This document shows positions 1 through 7,397 of a stretch of DNA of 19,704 nt, piece after piece. Origin of the DNA: an uncultured Flavobacterium sp. (GTDB taxonomy: Bacteria > Bacteroidota > Bacteroidia > Flavobacteriales > Flavobacteriaceae); the NCBI GenBank assembly GCA_946479395.1, contig CAMLFV010000017.1, positions 1-19,704 of the forward strand. The letters are read 5' to 3'. Every line of letters begins with the position of its first letter. The stretch's first letter is position 1. The notes beneath the pieces are model-generated. The model ran no database searches, was not told the DNA's origin, and worked only from the letters and a program-made list of their open reading frames with translations. The translations under genes were made by a program, and so were the position numbers.

Positions 1-812
1 TTTTGTTTAATTCTTTAAATGTTTTAAGTTCGTTGATCGAAGAAAATCCGAAAAAAGCACAGGAATTTACCGTGGCACTTTCAAAGATTTACCGCTATGT
101 TTTAGATCAGAAAGATAAAAATCTGATTTTGGTTGAAGAAGAACTGAACTTTGCAAAGTTGTACGTTTCTCTTTTAAAGATGCGATTTGAAGATGCTATC
201 ATCATTAATTTCCAAACAGAATCTGATATGAACGAATTTAGAATTGTTCCTTTAAGTTTACAGCTTTTGTTAGAAAATGCCATAAAACACAACATTATAT
301 CAGATCAAAAACCATTACAGATTGATATTTTTAAAGAAGATAATTATCTGGTTGTTCAAAATTCTTATCAAAAAAAGCAAACTTTTGAAAAATCTACCGG
401 AATTGGATTACAAAATATTATGCAGCGTTACAATTTGGTTTCTAATTTAGAAATCAATATCCAACAAACAAATGAGCATTATATTGTAAAACTTCCGCTA
501 ATTTCAGGCGAATCTTTATTCAGTTTTCAGCAAGATCAATTCACAGAAGAAATTTTCAACCATGCGTATGACAGAATGTATCAGCTAAAAGAATTTTATG
601 TTACGGTATTTGCAGCAATTGTCTTTATTCCTTTAGCTATCGTAGTAAACTTTTTCTATCTGCCAACTTTTAAATGGTCGTTAGCCATTACTTTATTTAT
701 GCTATTCGCATTACTTATAAACGGAATTAAAACGATAAATTTCTTGAAGAATTGGGAAAACAAAATGATTAATAAACAAATTAATAAAAATAGAAATCAT
801 GGAAAATTATAA
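1..812 (+). CDS. LytS-type sensor histidine kinase with C-terminal 2TM domain (5' truncated)
   Basis: The gene runs in from the left edge. The first complete codons read LFNSLN, the continuation of the HFLFNSLN phosphoacceptor motif of the His_kinase (LytS/YehU) family, so the histidine lies just outside the window and the TTG at position 3 is not a real start. Numbering from that TTG, the dimerisation region covers about 1-65, the ATP-binding N box ENAIKHN is at 91-97 and the GIGLQN glycine box at 133-138. Residues about 187-260 form a 2TM domain: two hydrophobic segments (about 199-220 and 225-246) followed by an F..NWEN motif. Most LytS-type kinases carry their membrane part at the N-terminus, so a membrane domain after the ATPase domain is notable; whether there are more N-terminal segments cannot be seen. 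It overlaps the next gene by 14 bases and probably phosphorylates the LytTR regulator two genes downstream. Confidence 0.92.
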   Translation, partial: LFNSLNVLSSLIEENPKKAQEFTVALSKIYRYVLDQKDKNLILVEEELNFAKLYVSLLKMRFEDAIIINFQTESDMNEFRIVPLSLQLLLENAIKHNIISDQKPLQIDIFKEDNYLVVQNSYQKKQTFEKSTGIGLQNIMQRYNLVSNLEINIQQTNEHYIVKLPLISGESLFSFQQDQFTEEIFNHAYDRMYQLKEFYVTVFAAIVFIPLAIVVNFFYLPTFKWSLAITLFMLFALLINGIKTINFLKNWENKMINKQINKNRNHGKL

Positions 813-1098
813 TCAAATTGAGCTTTTAAAAGCAAAGAAACGAGTGAAAAAAGTTAAAGCATTTTACATACATTTAATCGTTTATCTTTGTGTAAATTCC
901 TTTTTTATAATCATAACTCTATTACAAAATAACGGAAATTATTGGTTTTTATTTCCACTGATAGGGTGGGGACTAGGCTTGTTTGCCGATGCTGCTAACA
1001 CCTTTAATTTTATTCCTTTTTTAAATAAAGATTGGGAAAACCGAAAAATTAAGCAATATATGGATGAAGAACGAAATGCTTTTAAAAACAAACAGTAA
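799..1098 (+). CDS. 2TM domain-containing membrane protein
   Basis: A 99-residue protein made almost entirely of one 2TM domain: a basic N-terminal helix, membrane segments at about 22-42 and 49-66, then a short amphipathic tail with LNKDWENRKI at 75-84. The spacing, the FY at the start of the first segment and the WEN motif match the C-terminus of the kinase encoded just upstream, so the two look like related copies, one free and one fused. The ATG overlaps the kinase stop by 14 bases, and its own TAA overlaps the ATG of the response regulator by one base, so translation of the three is probably coupled. The function of 2TM proteins is not established. From the context I infer a partner or modulator of the kinase in the inner membrane. 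Confidence 0.88.
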   Translation: MENYNQIELLKAKKRVKKVKAFYIHLIVYLCVNSFFIIITLLQNNGNYWFLFPLIGWGLGLFADAANTFNFIPFLNKDWENRKIKQYMDEERNAFKNKQ

Positions 1099-1835
1099 TG
1101 AAAGTTGTAATTATTGAAGACGAAAAACCGGCTGCACGCTTGTTAAAACGTAAGGTTGAAAACCTGAATTGTGAAGTCATTGCCGTGTTATCGTCGGTCA
1201 CAGAAAGTATTGAATGGTTTTTACAGAACGAACATCCCGATTTGGTTTTGGTGGATATTCAATTGTCCGACGGTTTATCGTTTGAAATTTTTGAACAGGT
1301 AGCAATCAAAAGTTCGGTCATTTTCACAACTGCTTATGATGAATATGCCTTAAAAGCATTTAAGTTGAACAGTATTGATTATCTACTGAAACCAATTGAC
1401 GAAACCGAGTTAAAGACAGCCATTGAAAAGTTTTTATCATTGCAGAATAAAACAGCTTTTAATCAGCAGAGTTTAAACAATGTATACAGCAGCAATTTTA
1501 AAAAACGATTTGTTGTTAAAACCGGAAACATCATTAAAATTATCGATGTTAACGATATTGAATGTTTTTACAGTGCCTTTAAAAGTAGTTTTTTAACAAC
1601 GGTTGAGAATAGATCTTTTAGTTTAGATGAAAGTATGGAAACTATTGAAAAAGAAGTTAATACGGATGATTTTTTCAGAGTGAATCGACAATTCATTATC
1701 AACCTAAAAGCCATTAAAGAAATAAGTGTTTACAGTAATTCACGCTTAAAAATTAGTCTGAATAATTATAAAGAAGAAGAAATTATTGTTAGCAGAGAAA
1801 AGGTTCAGGCATTTAAAGAATGGATTAGTAGGTAA
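1098..1835 (+). CDS. LytTR-family response regulator transcription factor
   Basis: A 245-residue two-domain regulator. The receiver domain (about 1-120) has the acidic pair E7/D8, the phosphoacceptor D53 in LVLVDIQLSDG, T78 and K98 in YLLKPID. The C-terminal LytTR DNA-binding domain (about 135-240) starts at KRFVVKTGNIIKII and includes the FFRVNRQFIINL motif typical of the family. LytTR domains bind direct repeats upstream of target genes as dimers. It is the last gene of the kinase-2TM-regulator operon and starts on the ATG of a TAATG overlap, so the upstream kinase is its likely phosphodonor. The targets are not evident from this window. Confidence 0.95.
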   Translation: MKVVIIEDEKPAARLLKRKVENLNCEVIAVLSSVTESIEWFLQNEHPDLVLVDIQLSDGLSFEIFEQVAIKSSVIFTTAYDEYALKAFKLNSIDYLLKPIDETELKTAIEKFLSLQNKTAFNQQSLNNVYSSNFKKRFVVKTGNIIKIIDVNDIECFYSAFKSSFLTTVENRSFSLDESMETIEKEVNTDDFFRVNRQFIINLKAIKEISVYSNSRLKISLNNYKEEEIIVSREKVQAFKEWISR

Positions 1836-1879
1836 GGTGATTGAAAAATTATTAGTAAATTAGATCAAATTTATGAACA

Positions 1880-2377
1880 ATGAAAAACTATATATTTTCC
1901 TTTCTTTGTATCGGATTTCTTTTTAATTCAATTGATGCAACAGCTCAAACAAACAATGCAGTTTCCGAAAAAAAATCATTAGAAAAACCATACAATCCAA
2001 CCGATAATGCCCAACAAAAAATAGATGCATTACTAAAGCAAGCTAAAAAAGAAAAGAAAAATGTTATTCTGCAAGCTGGTGGAAACTGGTGTAGTTGGTG
2101 TTTGCTGTTTAACGATTTCATTAAAACGAACACGAAAGTAAAAAAAGAACTACAAAGCAATTTTTTATATTATCACTTAAACTTTTCAAAAGAGAATAAG
2201 AACGAAGCTGTTTTTAAAAAATATGCTCCAAATGGCGATAAGTTAGGATATCCTTTCTTTATTGTTCTAAACAGCAATGCTAAAGTTTTGAAAGTTCAGG
2301 AAAGTGGAAGTTTAGAAGAAGGCAAAGGATATAATGAAGCAAAAGTATTAAACTTCTTAAAATCGGTAAAACTATAA
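1880..2377 (+). CDS. Secreted thioredoxin-fold protein with CxxC motif
   Basis: A 165-residue protein with an N-terminal signal peptide (hydrophobic about 4-16, likely cleaved near ATAQ at 20-23), so it acts in the periplasm or outside the cell. After a polar linker, residues about 44-165 form a thioredoxin-like domain of the thioredoxin_7/DUF255 kind. The active site is GGNWCSWC, with cysteines 71 and 74; a tryptophan before the first cysteine is usual, while SW between the cysteines differs from classical CGPC thioredoxin. A YPFFIVLN strand with the cis-proline lies at about 124-131. It probably reduces or rearranges disulfides in exported proteins. It starts 44 bases after the response regulator without a visible terminator between, so it could be partly co-transcribed with it. 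Confidence 0.85.
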   Translation: MKNYIFSFLCIGFLFNSIDATAQTNNAVSEKKSLEKPYNPTDNAQQKIDALLKQAKKEKKNVILQAGGNWCSWCLLFNDFIKTNTKVKKELQSNFLYYHLNFSKENKNEAVFKKYAPNGDKLGYPFFIVLNSNAKVLKVQESGSLEEGKGYNEAKVLNFLKSVKL

Positions 2378-2463
2378 ATAGTTGCAGATTTTTCATTTAA
2401 AATAAATCTTACATTAATTTTTAAATAATATTTCTAAAAAACGCCGTTTTTCGTTAATAATTA

Positions 2464-2471
2464 TAAATTTG
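2464..2471 (+). promoter_or_regulatory. Candidate -7 promoter element for lysA
   Basis: TAAATTTG fits the Bacteroidota sigma-A -7 consensus TAnnTTTG and ends 25 bases before the lysA ATG. No TTTG box is seen at the expected 19-21 bases upstream, so this is a half-match in AT-rich DNA. Confidence 0.5.
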
Positions 2472-2496
2472 CATCTTCAACAACAATTTTAAAAAA

Positions 2497-3705
2497 ATGG
2501 ATACAAATTTATTATTAAACATTGCACAGCAATATGGCTGTCCGGTGTATGTTTATGACGGTAACACAATTGAAAATCAATTTCAACGTTTACAGGATGC
2601 GTTTAAACAGGTAAAAAAATTAAAAATCAATTATGCGGCTAAAGCATTAACCAACATTTCCGTTTTAAAGTTGTTGAAGAAGAAGGGCAGTGGGTTAGAC
2701 ACCGTATCTATACAAGAAGTTTTATTAGGATTAGAAGCAGGTTTTTCTCCAGATGATATCATGTTTACGCCGAATGGAGTTTCATTAGAAGAAATCGAAG
2801 AAGCTGTACAATTAGGTGTTCACATTAATATTGACAATCTTTCTATTTTAGAGCAATTTGGAGCGAAACATCCTAACATTCCGGTTTGTGTGCGTATCAA
2901 TCCGCATGTAATGGCTGGTGGAAACAGCAATATTTCTGTTGGTCATATCGACAGTAAATTTGGAATTTCTGTTCATCAAACACCTCATATTTTAAGAATT
3001 ATCGAAAATACCAAGATGAAAGTTAACGGAATCCACATGCACACGGGTTCTGATATTTTAGATATCGAAGTATTTTTATACGCATCTGAAATTTTATTTG
3101 AAACGGCTAAACAATTCAAAAATCTTGATTTTATTGATTTCGGAAGCGGCTTCAAAGTTCCATACAAAGAAGGAGATTTAGAAACGGATATTGAAGAATT
3201 AGGCGAAAAATTAACGGTTCGTTTCAATGAATTCTGTAAAGATTATGGTAAAAACTTGACCTTGGTTTTTGAACCTGGTAAGTTTTTGGTTTCAGAAGCC
3301 GGTTATTTTTTGGTTAAAGTGAATGTGGTAAAGCAAACAACATCAACCGTTTTTGCTGGGGTTGATTCTGGTTTTAACCATTTAATTCGCCCAATGTTTT
3401 ACAATTCGTATCATCATATCACAAATATTTCAAATGTCAACGGTAAGCAGCGTTTTTACTCGGTTGTTGGATACATTTGTGAAACCGATACTTTTGCAAG
3501 CAATCGTAAAATTGCTGAAATTAGTGAAGGCGATATTTTGTGTTTTCATAATGCAGGAGCTTATTGCTTCTCAATGACGTCGAACTACAATTCACGTTTT
3601 AAACCGGCAGAAGTTTTGGTTTATAACGATGCTGTTCATTTAATTAGAAAGCGCGAAACCATGGCAGATTTGCTTCAAAACCAGATTGCGGTTAATTTTG
3701 ACTAA
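2497..3705 (+). CDS. lysA: Diaminopimelate decarboxylase
   Basis: Catalyses the last step of lysine synthesis: PLP-dependent decarboxylation of meso-diaminopimelate to L-lysine, in the cytoplasm. The 402-residue length is normal for LysA. The sequence shows the PLP lysine K49 in NYAAKALTN, the HMHTGSD motif near 180-186, the glycine loop GSGFK at 216-220, EPGKF at 259-263, and the substrate/PLP motif CETD with C328 contributed across the dimer, followed by AGAYCFSMTSNYN. This is the fold-type III family; the CE motif favours LysA over ornithine or arginine decarboxylases, though the family is broad. It stands alone, with no other dap gene nearby, a candidate -7 element before it and a clear terminator after it. 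A lysine-degrading type of enzyme is encoded at the other end of the window. Confidence 0.95.
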   Translation: MDTNLLLNIAQQYGCPVYVYDGNTIENQFQRLQDAFKQVKKLKINYAAKALTNISVLKLLKKKGSGLDTVSIQEVLLGLEAGFSPDDIMFTPNGVSLEEIEEAVQLGVHINIDNLSILEQFGAKHPNIPVCVRINPHVMAGGNSNISVGHIDSKFGISVHQTPHILRIIENTKMKVNGIHMHTGSDILDIEVFLYASEILFETAKQFKNLDFIDFGSGFKVPYKEGDLETDIEELGEKLTVRFNEFCKDYGKNLTLVFEPGKFLVSEAGYFLVKVNVVKQTTSTVFAGVDSGFNHLIRPMFYNSYHHITNISNVNGKQRFYSVVGYICETDTFASNRKIAEISEGDILCFHNAGAYCFSMTSNYNSRFKPAEVLVYNDAVHLIRKRETMADLLQNQIAVNFD

Positions 3706-3738
3706 AGATTAAGTAACATTTATTTAATATGTATAGAG

Positions 3739-3766
3739 TAGGCAAACGTATAGTTTGCCTATTTTT
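3739..3766 (+). terminator. Rho-independent terminator after lysA
   Basis: A perfect 9-bp stem, TAGGCAAAC with GTTTGCCTA, around a 5-base loop, followed by TTTTT. It lies 33 bases after the lysA stop and before the alkaline phosphatase gene. Confidence 0.85.
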
Positions 3767-3767
3767 G
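3760..3767 (+). promoter_or_regulatory. Candidate -7 element for the alkaline phosphatase gene
   Basis: TATTTTTG matches TAnnTTTG and ends 17 bases before the phosphatase ATG, a normal spacing for Bacteroidota. It is formed by the last stem bases and the T-tract of the lysA terminator. No TTTG box is seen 19-21 bases upstream, so the call is tentative. No Pho box can be recognised, because PhoB sites in this phylum are poorly defined. Confidence 0.4.
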
Positions 3768-3784
3768 TATAAAATATTTCAAAA

Positions 3785-5203
3785 ATGAAAAGAAGAAGTT
3801 TTTTTAAGTTAGGAAGTTTGGCTGCGTTGGGATCAACACTAGTAAATCCAATTGATACTTTTGCAGTAAATAACGATATATCATTAAATTCAACCAATAA
3901 AAAAGCTAAAAACATTATTTTTATGGTAAGCGACGGAATGAGTTCCGGAACGCTGAACCTTGCAAATATGTACTCTAACCGCATACTTGGCAAAAATAGT
4001 AATTGGCTGCAACTTTATATTGATAACAAAGTTTCTCGCGGAATAATGGATATGGCTTCTGCTTCATCAATCGTTACCGATTCTGCTGCGGCAAGTTCTT
4101 CTTGGGGCGGTGGCGCTCGTGTGAATAACGGTTCGTTGAACATTAGTCCGTCTGGAGAAGAAAATATGCCAATCTGGCAAAAATTCAAGGCAAAAGGCAA
4201 AAAAGCGGGTTGCGTTACAACGGTTCCAATTACGCACGCAACTCCTGCAGGTTTTACGGTTGCCATGAAAAGTAGAAACGATCAATCTGCAATTGCTGAA
4301 GAATATTTACGAATTGGTTACGATGTTTTGTTGGGTGGCGGACAAAAATATTTTGCTGCCGAGCACAGAAAAGATAAAAAAGATATGTTCACTGCTTTTA
4401 GTCAACAAAATTATGTGGTCGCAAAAAATAAATCAGATTTAAAGAATACTGATAAATCTAAAAAATTATTAGGTGTTTTTGATTTTGATGCGCTTCCGTA
4501 TCAAATTGATAGAAAACAATCTGCGGAATTGACAAATTCTATTCCGACATTGGCTGAAATGACAGAGGTTGCGATCAATCAAATGAAAGATCATAAAGAA
4601 GGATTTGTGTTGCAGGTTGAATCAGGAAAAGTGGATTGGGCAGCGCATGCAAACGATGTTTCGGCATTAATTCACGAACAATTGCAGTTTGATGAAGCCA
4701 TTGCTGTGGCTATGAAATTCGCTGAACAAGATAAAAATACATTAGTTGTAATTACTACCGATCATGGAAATGCAAATCCGGGTATGATCTACGGAAAATA
4801 TGCAAACGAGCATTTCGATACTTTAGCTAAATACAATTTTACGAACGAATATATTCTAAACAATATAAAGAATAATCAATCTGAAATTCAGATCAAAGAA
4901 TTTATTAAAAGTTCTATAAATGTTGAGTTGAACGATGAAGAAACCAAAACCATAGCATCATACTACAATGGGTTGAAAAAAGGCGATGACGGCTTGTACA
5001 ATTACAAACATTTGCCTTTTAATGCTTTTGCCGAAATTCAGAAAAAATACAATTCCGTTGGATGGATTTCAATGGATCACTCAGCAGATTATGTAGAAGT
5101 TGCCATGTTTGGTCCGGGAAATCATTTGCATAAACCGTTTATGAAAAATACCGATATGCACTATTTATTGTTGGAAGCTGCCGAAGTGGAAAACAAATTT
5201 TAG
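3785..5203 (+). CDS. Alkaline phosphatase, PhoA family, Tat-exported
   Basis: A phosphomonoesterase that releases phosphate from organic esters outside the cytoplasm. The N-terminus KRRSFFKLG is a twin-arginine (Tat) signal followed by a hydrophobic stretch, with likely cleavage near TFA at 25-27, so it is exported folded. Family residues are in place: metal ligand D50 in VSDGMSS, catalytic S100 after D99 in VTDSAAASSSW, T153, phosphate-binding R164, E279, D284 and H288 in VESGKVDWAAHAND, D326/H327 in TTDHGN, and H432 in SMDHSADY. The positions equivalent to E. coli D153 and K328 are H151 and W285, the pair known from cold-active Vibrio and Antarctic TAB5 enzymes. The length (472) is normal. 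It is the first gene of a probable pair with the amidotransferase 14 bases downstream, although the two have no obvious functional link. Confidence 0.94.
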   Translation: MKRRSFFKLGSLAALGSTLVNPIDTFAVNNDISLNSTNKKAKNIIFMVSDGMSSGTLNLANMYSNRILGKNSNWLQLYIDNKVSRGIMDMASASSIVTDSAAASSSWGGGARVNNGSLNISPSGEENMPIWQKFKAKGKKAGCVTTVPITHATPAGFTVAMKSRNDQSAIAEEYLRIGYDVLLGGGQKYFAAEHRKDKKDMFTAFSQQNYVVAKNKSDLKNTDKSKKLLGVFDFDALPYQIDRKQSAELTNSIPTLAEMTEVAINQMKDHKEGFVLQVESGKVDWAAHANDVSALIHEQLQFDEAIAVAMKFAEQDKNTLVVITTDHGNANPGMIYGKYANEHFDTLAKYNFTNEYILNNIKNNQSEIQIKEFIKSSINVELNDEETKTIASYYNGLKKGDDGLYNYKHLPFNAFAEIQKKYNSVGWISMDHSADYVEVAMFGPGNHLHKPFMKNTDMHYLLLEAAEVENKF

Positions 5204-5205
5204 TG

Positions 5206-5213
5206 TATTTTTG
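5206..5213 (+). promoter_or_regulatory. Possible -7 element very close to the amidotransferase start
   Basis: TATTTTTG matches TAnnTTTG but ends only 4 bases before the ATG at 5218. If used, transcription would begin at or beside the start codon (a leaderless mRNA). It may equally be a chance match in a 14-base gap of a co-transcribed pair. Confidence 0.25.
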
Positions 5214-5217
5214 TCAA

Positions 5218-5787
5218 ATGAAAATTGCAGTAATCAACAATTACGACTCGTTTGTACACAATATTATTCATTATCTGGAAAGTTTTGATGGAGTAGAGGT
5301 ATCCGTTTTTTTAAATGATGAATTTTACTTGGAACAATTAGAATCTTTTGATAAAATTGTATTATCGCCAGGTCCGGGAATTCCATCAGAAGCCGGGCTT
5401 TTATTAGATGTAATCGATTTTTATAAGGATAAAAAAAGCATTTTGGGTGTTTGTTTGGGACATCAGGCAATTGCAGAGTATTTTGGATGTTCGCTTGTAA
5501 ATTTAGATCAACCTTTACATGGAATTTCAACCAAACTACATATTATAGAAGATGATTTTTTATGGAATGATTTACCAAACGATATTTTAGTTGGTCATTA
5601 TCATTCGTGGTGTGTAAGTAAACAAAATCTATCAAGCAATATAATTGTTACTGCAATTGATGAATTAGGAAACATCATGGCATTGAGACACAAGGAATAC
5701 GATATTCGCGGAGTTCAGTTTCATCCCGAATCGGTTTTAACTCCACAAGGAAAAAAGATCATTGAGAATTGGCTGAAAAATAACTAA
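5218..5787 (+). CDS. pabA/trpG: Anthranilate/aminodeoxychorismate synthase glutamine amidotransferase subunit (PabA/TrpG)
   Basis: A class I glutamine amidotransferase of 189 residues that hydrolyses glutamine and channels ammonia to a chorismate-using partner (PabB for folate or TrpE for tryptophan). Visible are NNYDSFVHN near the N-terminus, the oxyanion-loop motif SPGPGIPSEAG at 50-60, nucleophile C79 in GVCLGHQAIAEYFG, and the H169/E171 of the triad in GVQFHPES. I use the ATG at 5218; an upstream in-frame GTG at 5203 would overlap the phosphatase stop and add five residues not seen in the family. No trp gene or pabB is adjacent, so the role leans towards PabA or a shared subunit, but sequence alone does not separate PabA from TrpG. 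It ends directly on a strong hairpin. Confidence 0.92.
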   Translation: MKIAVINNYDSFVHNIIHYLESFDGVEVSVFLNDEFYLEQLESFDKIVLSPGPGIPSEAGLLLDVIDFYKDKKSILGVCLGHQAIAEYFGCSLVNLDQPLHGISTKLHIIEDDFLWNDLPNDILVGHYHSWCVSKQNLSSNIIVTAIDELGNIMALRHKEYDIRGVQFHPESVLTPQGKKIIENWLKNN

Positions 5788-5822
5788 AAAAGAAAAACGA
5801 TCTTACTGATCGTTTTTCTTTT
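5788..5822. terminator. Bidirectional terminator between convergent genes
   Basis: A perfect 15-bp inverted repeat (A-rich arm 5788-5802, T-rich arm 5808-5822, core ACGATC/GATCGT) with a 5-base loop. It begins at the base after the amidotransferase stop. Its T-rich arm and further T's act for the plus strand and its A-rich arm for the minus strand. The stop codon of the minus-strand gene (5803-5805) sits in the loop. Confidence 0.9.
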
Positions 5823-7335
5823 TCTTATGTTTAGCTTTTGCGTTTAGTTTAAAATAACTTAGAAAATCGCCTATATAAACATCACCTTTTGAAAAATATT
5901 TTTTTTCAGATGAACGTGAAGTGGCAAAAGGTGCTTTTTGCTTTTCATTATTATCAGTAGTTCCTATAATATAAAATCCTTCTTTTGTTGGCAGTGTTAC
6001 ACCCGCATCTCTACCTTCAAAACCATAAAAAGATGCATAATTTAGTGTAGTTCCGTCTAAAGATATGATTGAAGTATAAACGTCTGAATTTCCTCCTCCA
6101 TATTTAGATTGGTATGCATTAATTGCTGGTAAATTATTTACATTATTGTCATAAATTATAGACGAAGTTAAATAAAGTTCATTACCATTATTAAATATAT
6201 GCTCAGCTCCATGTGTAAAACTAGTCCATAATTTCTCTCCAGTTGAAGAAAATTTAGATATAGTATTATTATTTGCATTAGAAAAACGTTGTTTCAAATA
6301 GACATTTTCTGTTGCTAAATCTACATTTTTACTATAAATTCTATGTGTTGCCAATATATAAGCTTCATCACCAACAACAGCTAAACTATTATTGTTTAGA
6401 AGTGTATTACCTAACGTAACATTCGTATTATCTTCTCCAAAATAAGTACTCCATAATCTTTCTCCATCAAAACTAAATTTTGAAAGAAAAACACTAAAAA
6501 TATTTTCAAGGGATTTATTAGGGCGATAAATTTTTTCATGATGGCTGTTAGGTGTACCAAAATAGTTGCTAGACATAGTTGCTCCCATGTGATCACCATA
6601 AATATATAAACCATTAGTACCTGCAGCAATACTTTTTATTGTAGAACTATCTTTTGAATAAAAGGTACTCCAGATATGCTTACCATTTTTATCTAATTTA
6701 CTTATGACATCCTGATAGTCAATATTAGAAGTTAAATCACCGTTTTTCTGAAAAAAAGTGGGTGATGCAACTGTGTTTTTATTTCGTTTATTTAATACGT
6801 AAATATTATTTTGTGAATCGACAGCTAATGATGAGTTACTCGACAAAATATCATGAAAATAAGTAAACCAAATAACAGAGCCTTGCAAATTAATTTTAGC
6901 TAAATAACTAGGGGCTAATTTAAAACCAAATATTAAGCTTTCACTATAGGCTCCAGGTGTTGCAAGGTTTTGGGCAACAGTTCTACCTGAAATAATTAAA
7001 TTATTTTCAAAATCAAACTTTAAATTTTCAATAGTAGATAAACCCTCTTCACTATCAGAAATTCTATAAATAAGTTTTGGTTTAAGCTGATCCGGACGGT
7101 ACTCATAAATTTCATTTCCTTCTGCATTTACCAGATATAGATTTCCTGTTTCAGGGTTTACTTCGGTAACAAAAGAAACTGTTCTAACAATTGCCTTGTT
7201 TGGTGTGAAAGCCTTTGTTGTTTTGGTTGATATAGGTAATAAAGTTCCCCATTCACGTTTGTACAAAGATTGTCCGTAATTTTCTGAAGTAGTAAATAGA
7301 ACGAATGTTGATATAAAAAATACTAATTTTCGCAT
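5803..7335 (-). CDS. Secreted SBBP-like beta-propeller protein, function unknown
   Basis: A 510-residue protein with a signal peptide (hydrophobic about 4-16, likely cleaved near YGQ at 20-22). The body contains at least five copies of a repeat of the form (S/A)K(F/L/I)...G..(L/I)W(S/T).(F/Y): near 145-162, 210-229, 284-302, 358-376 and 419-441. Each follows a stretch such as NNIYVLN or NELYLTS, typical of propeller blades; the last copy is closest to the SBBP (beta-propeller) pattern, ending LNYASFYG. No catalytic motif is recognised. No type IX secretion C-terminal sorting domain is visible; the protein ends in a lysine-rich tail (K-x-K-H-K-K-K-K) partly encoded by the terminator hairpin. 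It is last in a minus-strand series, 62 bases after the DUF1456 gene. The likely location is periplasm or outer surface. Confidence 0.85.
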   Translation of the reverse strand: MRKLVFFISTFVLFTTSENYGQSLYKREWGTLLPISTKTTKAFTPNKAIVRTVSFVTEVNPETGNLYLVNAEGNEIYEYRPDQLKPKLIYRISDSEEGLSTIENLKFDFENNLIISGRTVAQNLATPGAYSESLIFGFKLAPSYLAKINLQGSVIWFTYFHDILSSNSSLAVDSQNNIYVLNKRNKNTVASPTFFQKNGDLTSNIDYQDVISKLDKNGKHIWSTFYSKDSSTIKSIAAGTNGLYIYGDHMGATMSSNYFGTPNSHHEKIYRPNKSLENIFSVFLSKFSFDGERLWSTYFGEDNTNVTLGNTLLNNNSLAVVGDEAYILATHRIYSKNVDLATENVYLKQRFSNANNNTISKFSSTGEKLWTSFTHGAEHIFNNGNELYLTSSIIYDNNVNNLPAINAYQSKYGGGNSDVYTSIISLDGTTLNYASFYGFEGRDAGVTLPTKEGFYIIGTTDNNEKQKAPFATSRSSEKKYFSKGDVYIGDFLSYFKLNAKAKHKKKKNDQ

Positions 7336-7397
7336 AATGACTTGTAAATCTAACCTTATAAACTATTACTTAATTTTATTGAGAATGAATATTTAAA

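Noticed and set aside
2437..2451. AAAAAC/GTTTTT inverted repeat before lysA as a terminator for the thioredoxin gene
   Set aside because: The stem is 6 bp, nearly all A-T, with a 3-base loop and no T-tract beyond the arm; too weak to call.
4015..4285. Minus-strand open frames inside the alkaline phosphatase gene
   Set aside because: They lie wholly within a clearly coding gene, lack recognisable domains and have no promoter; they are shadows of the real frame.
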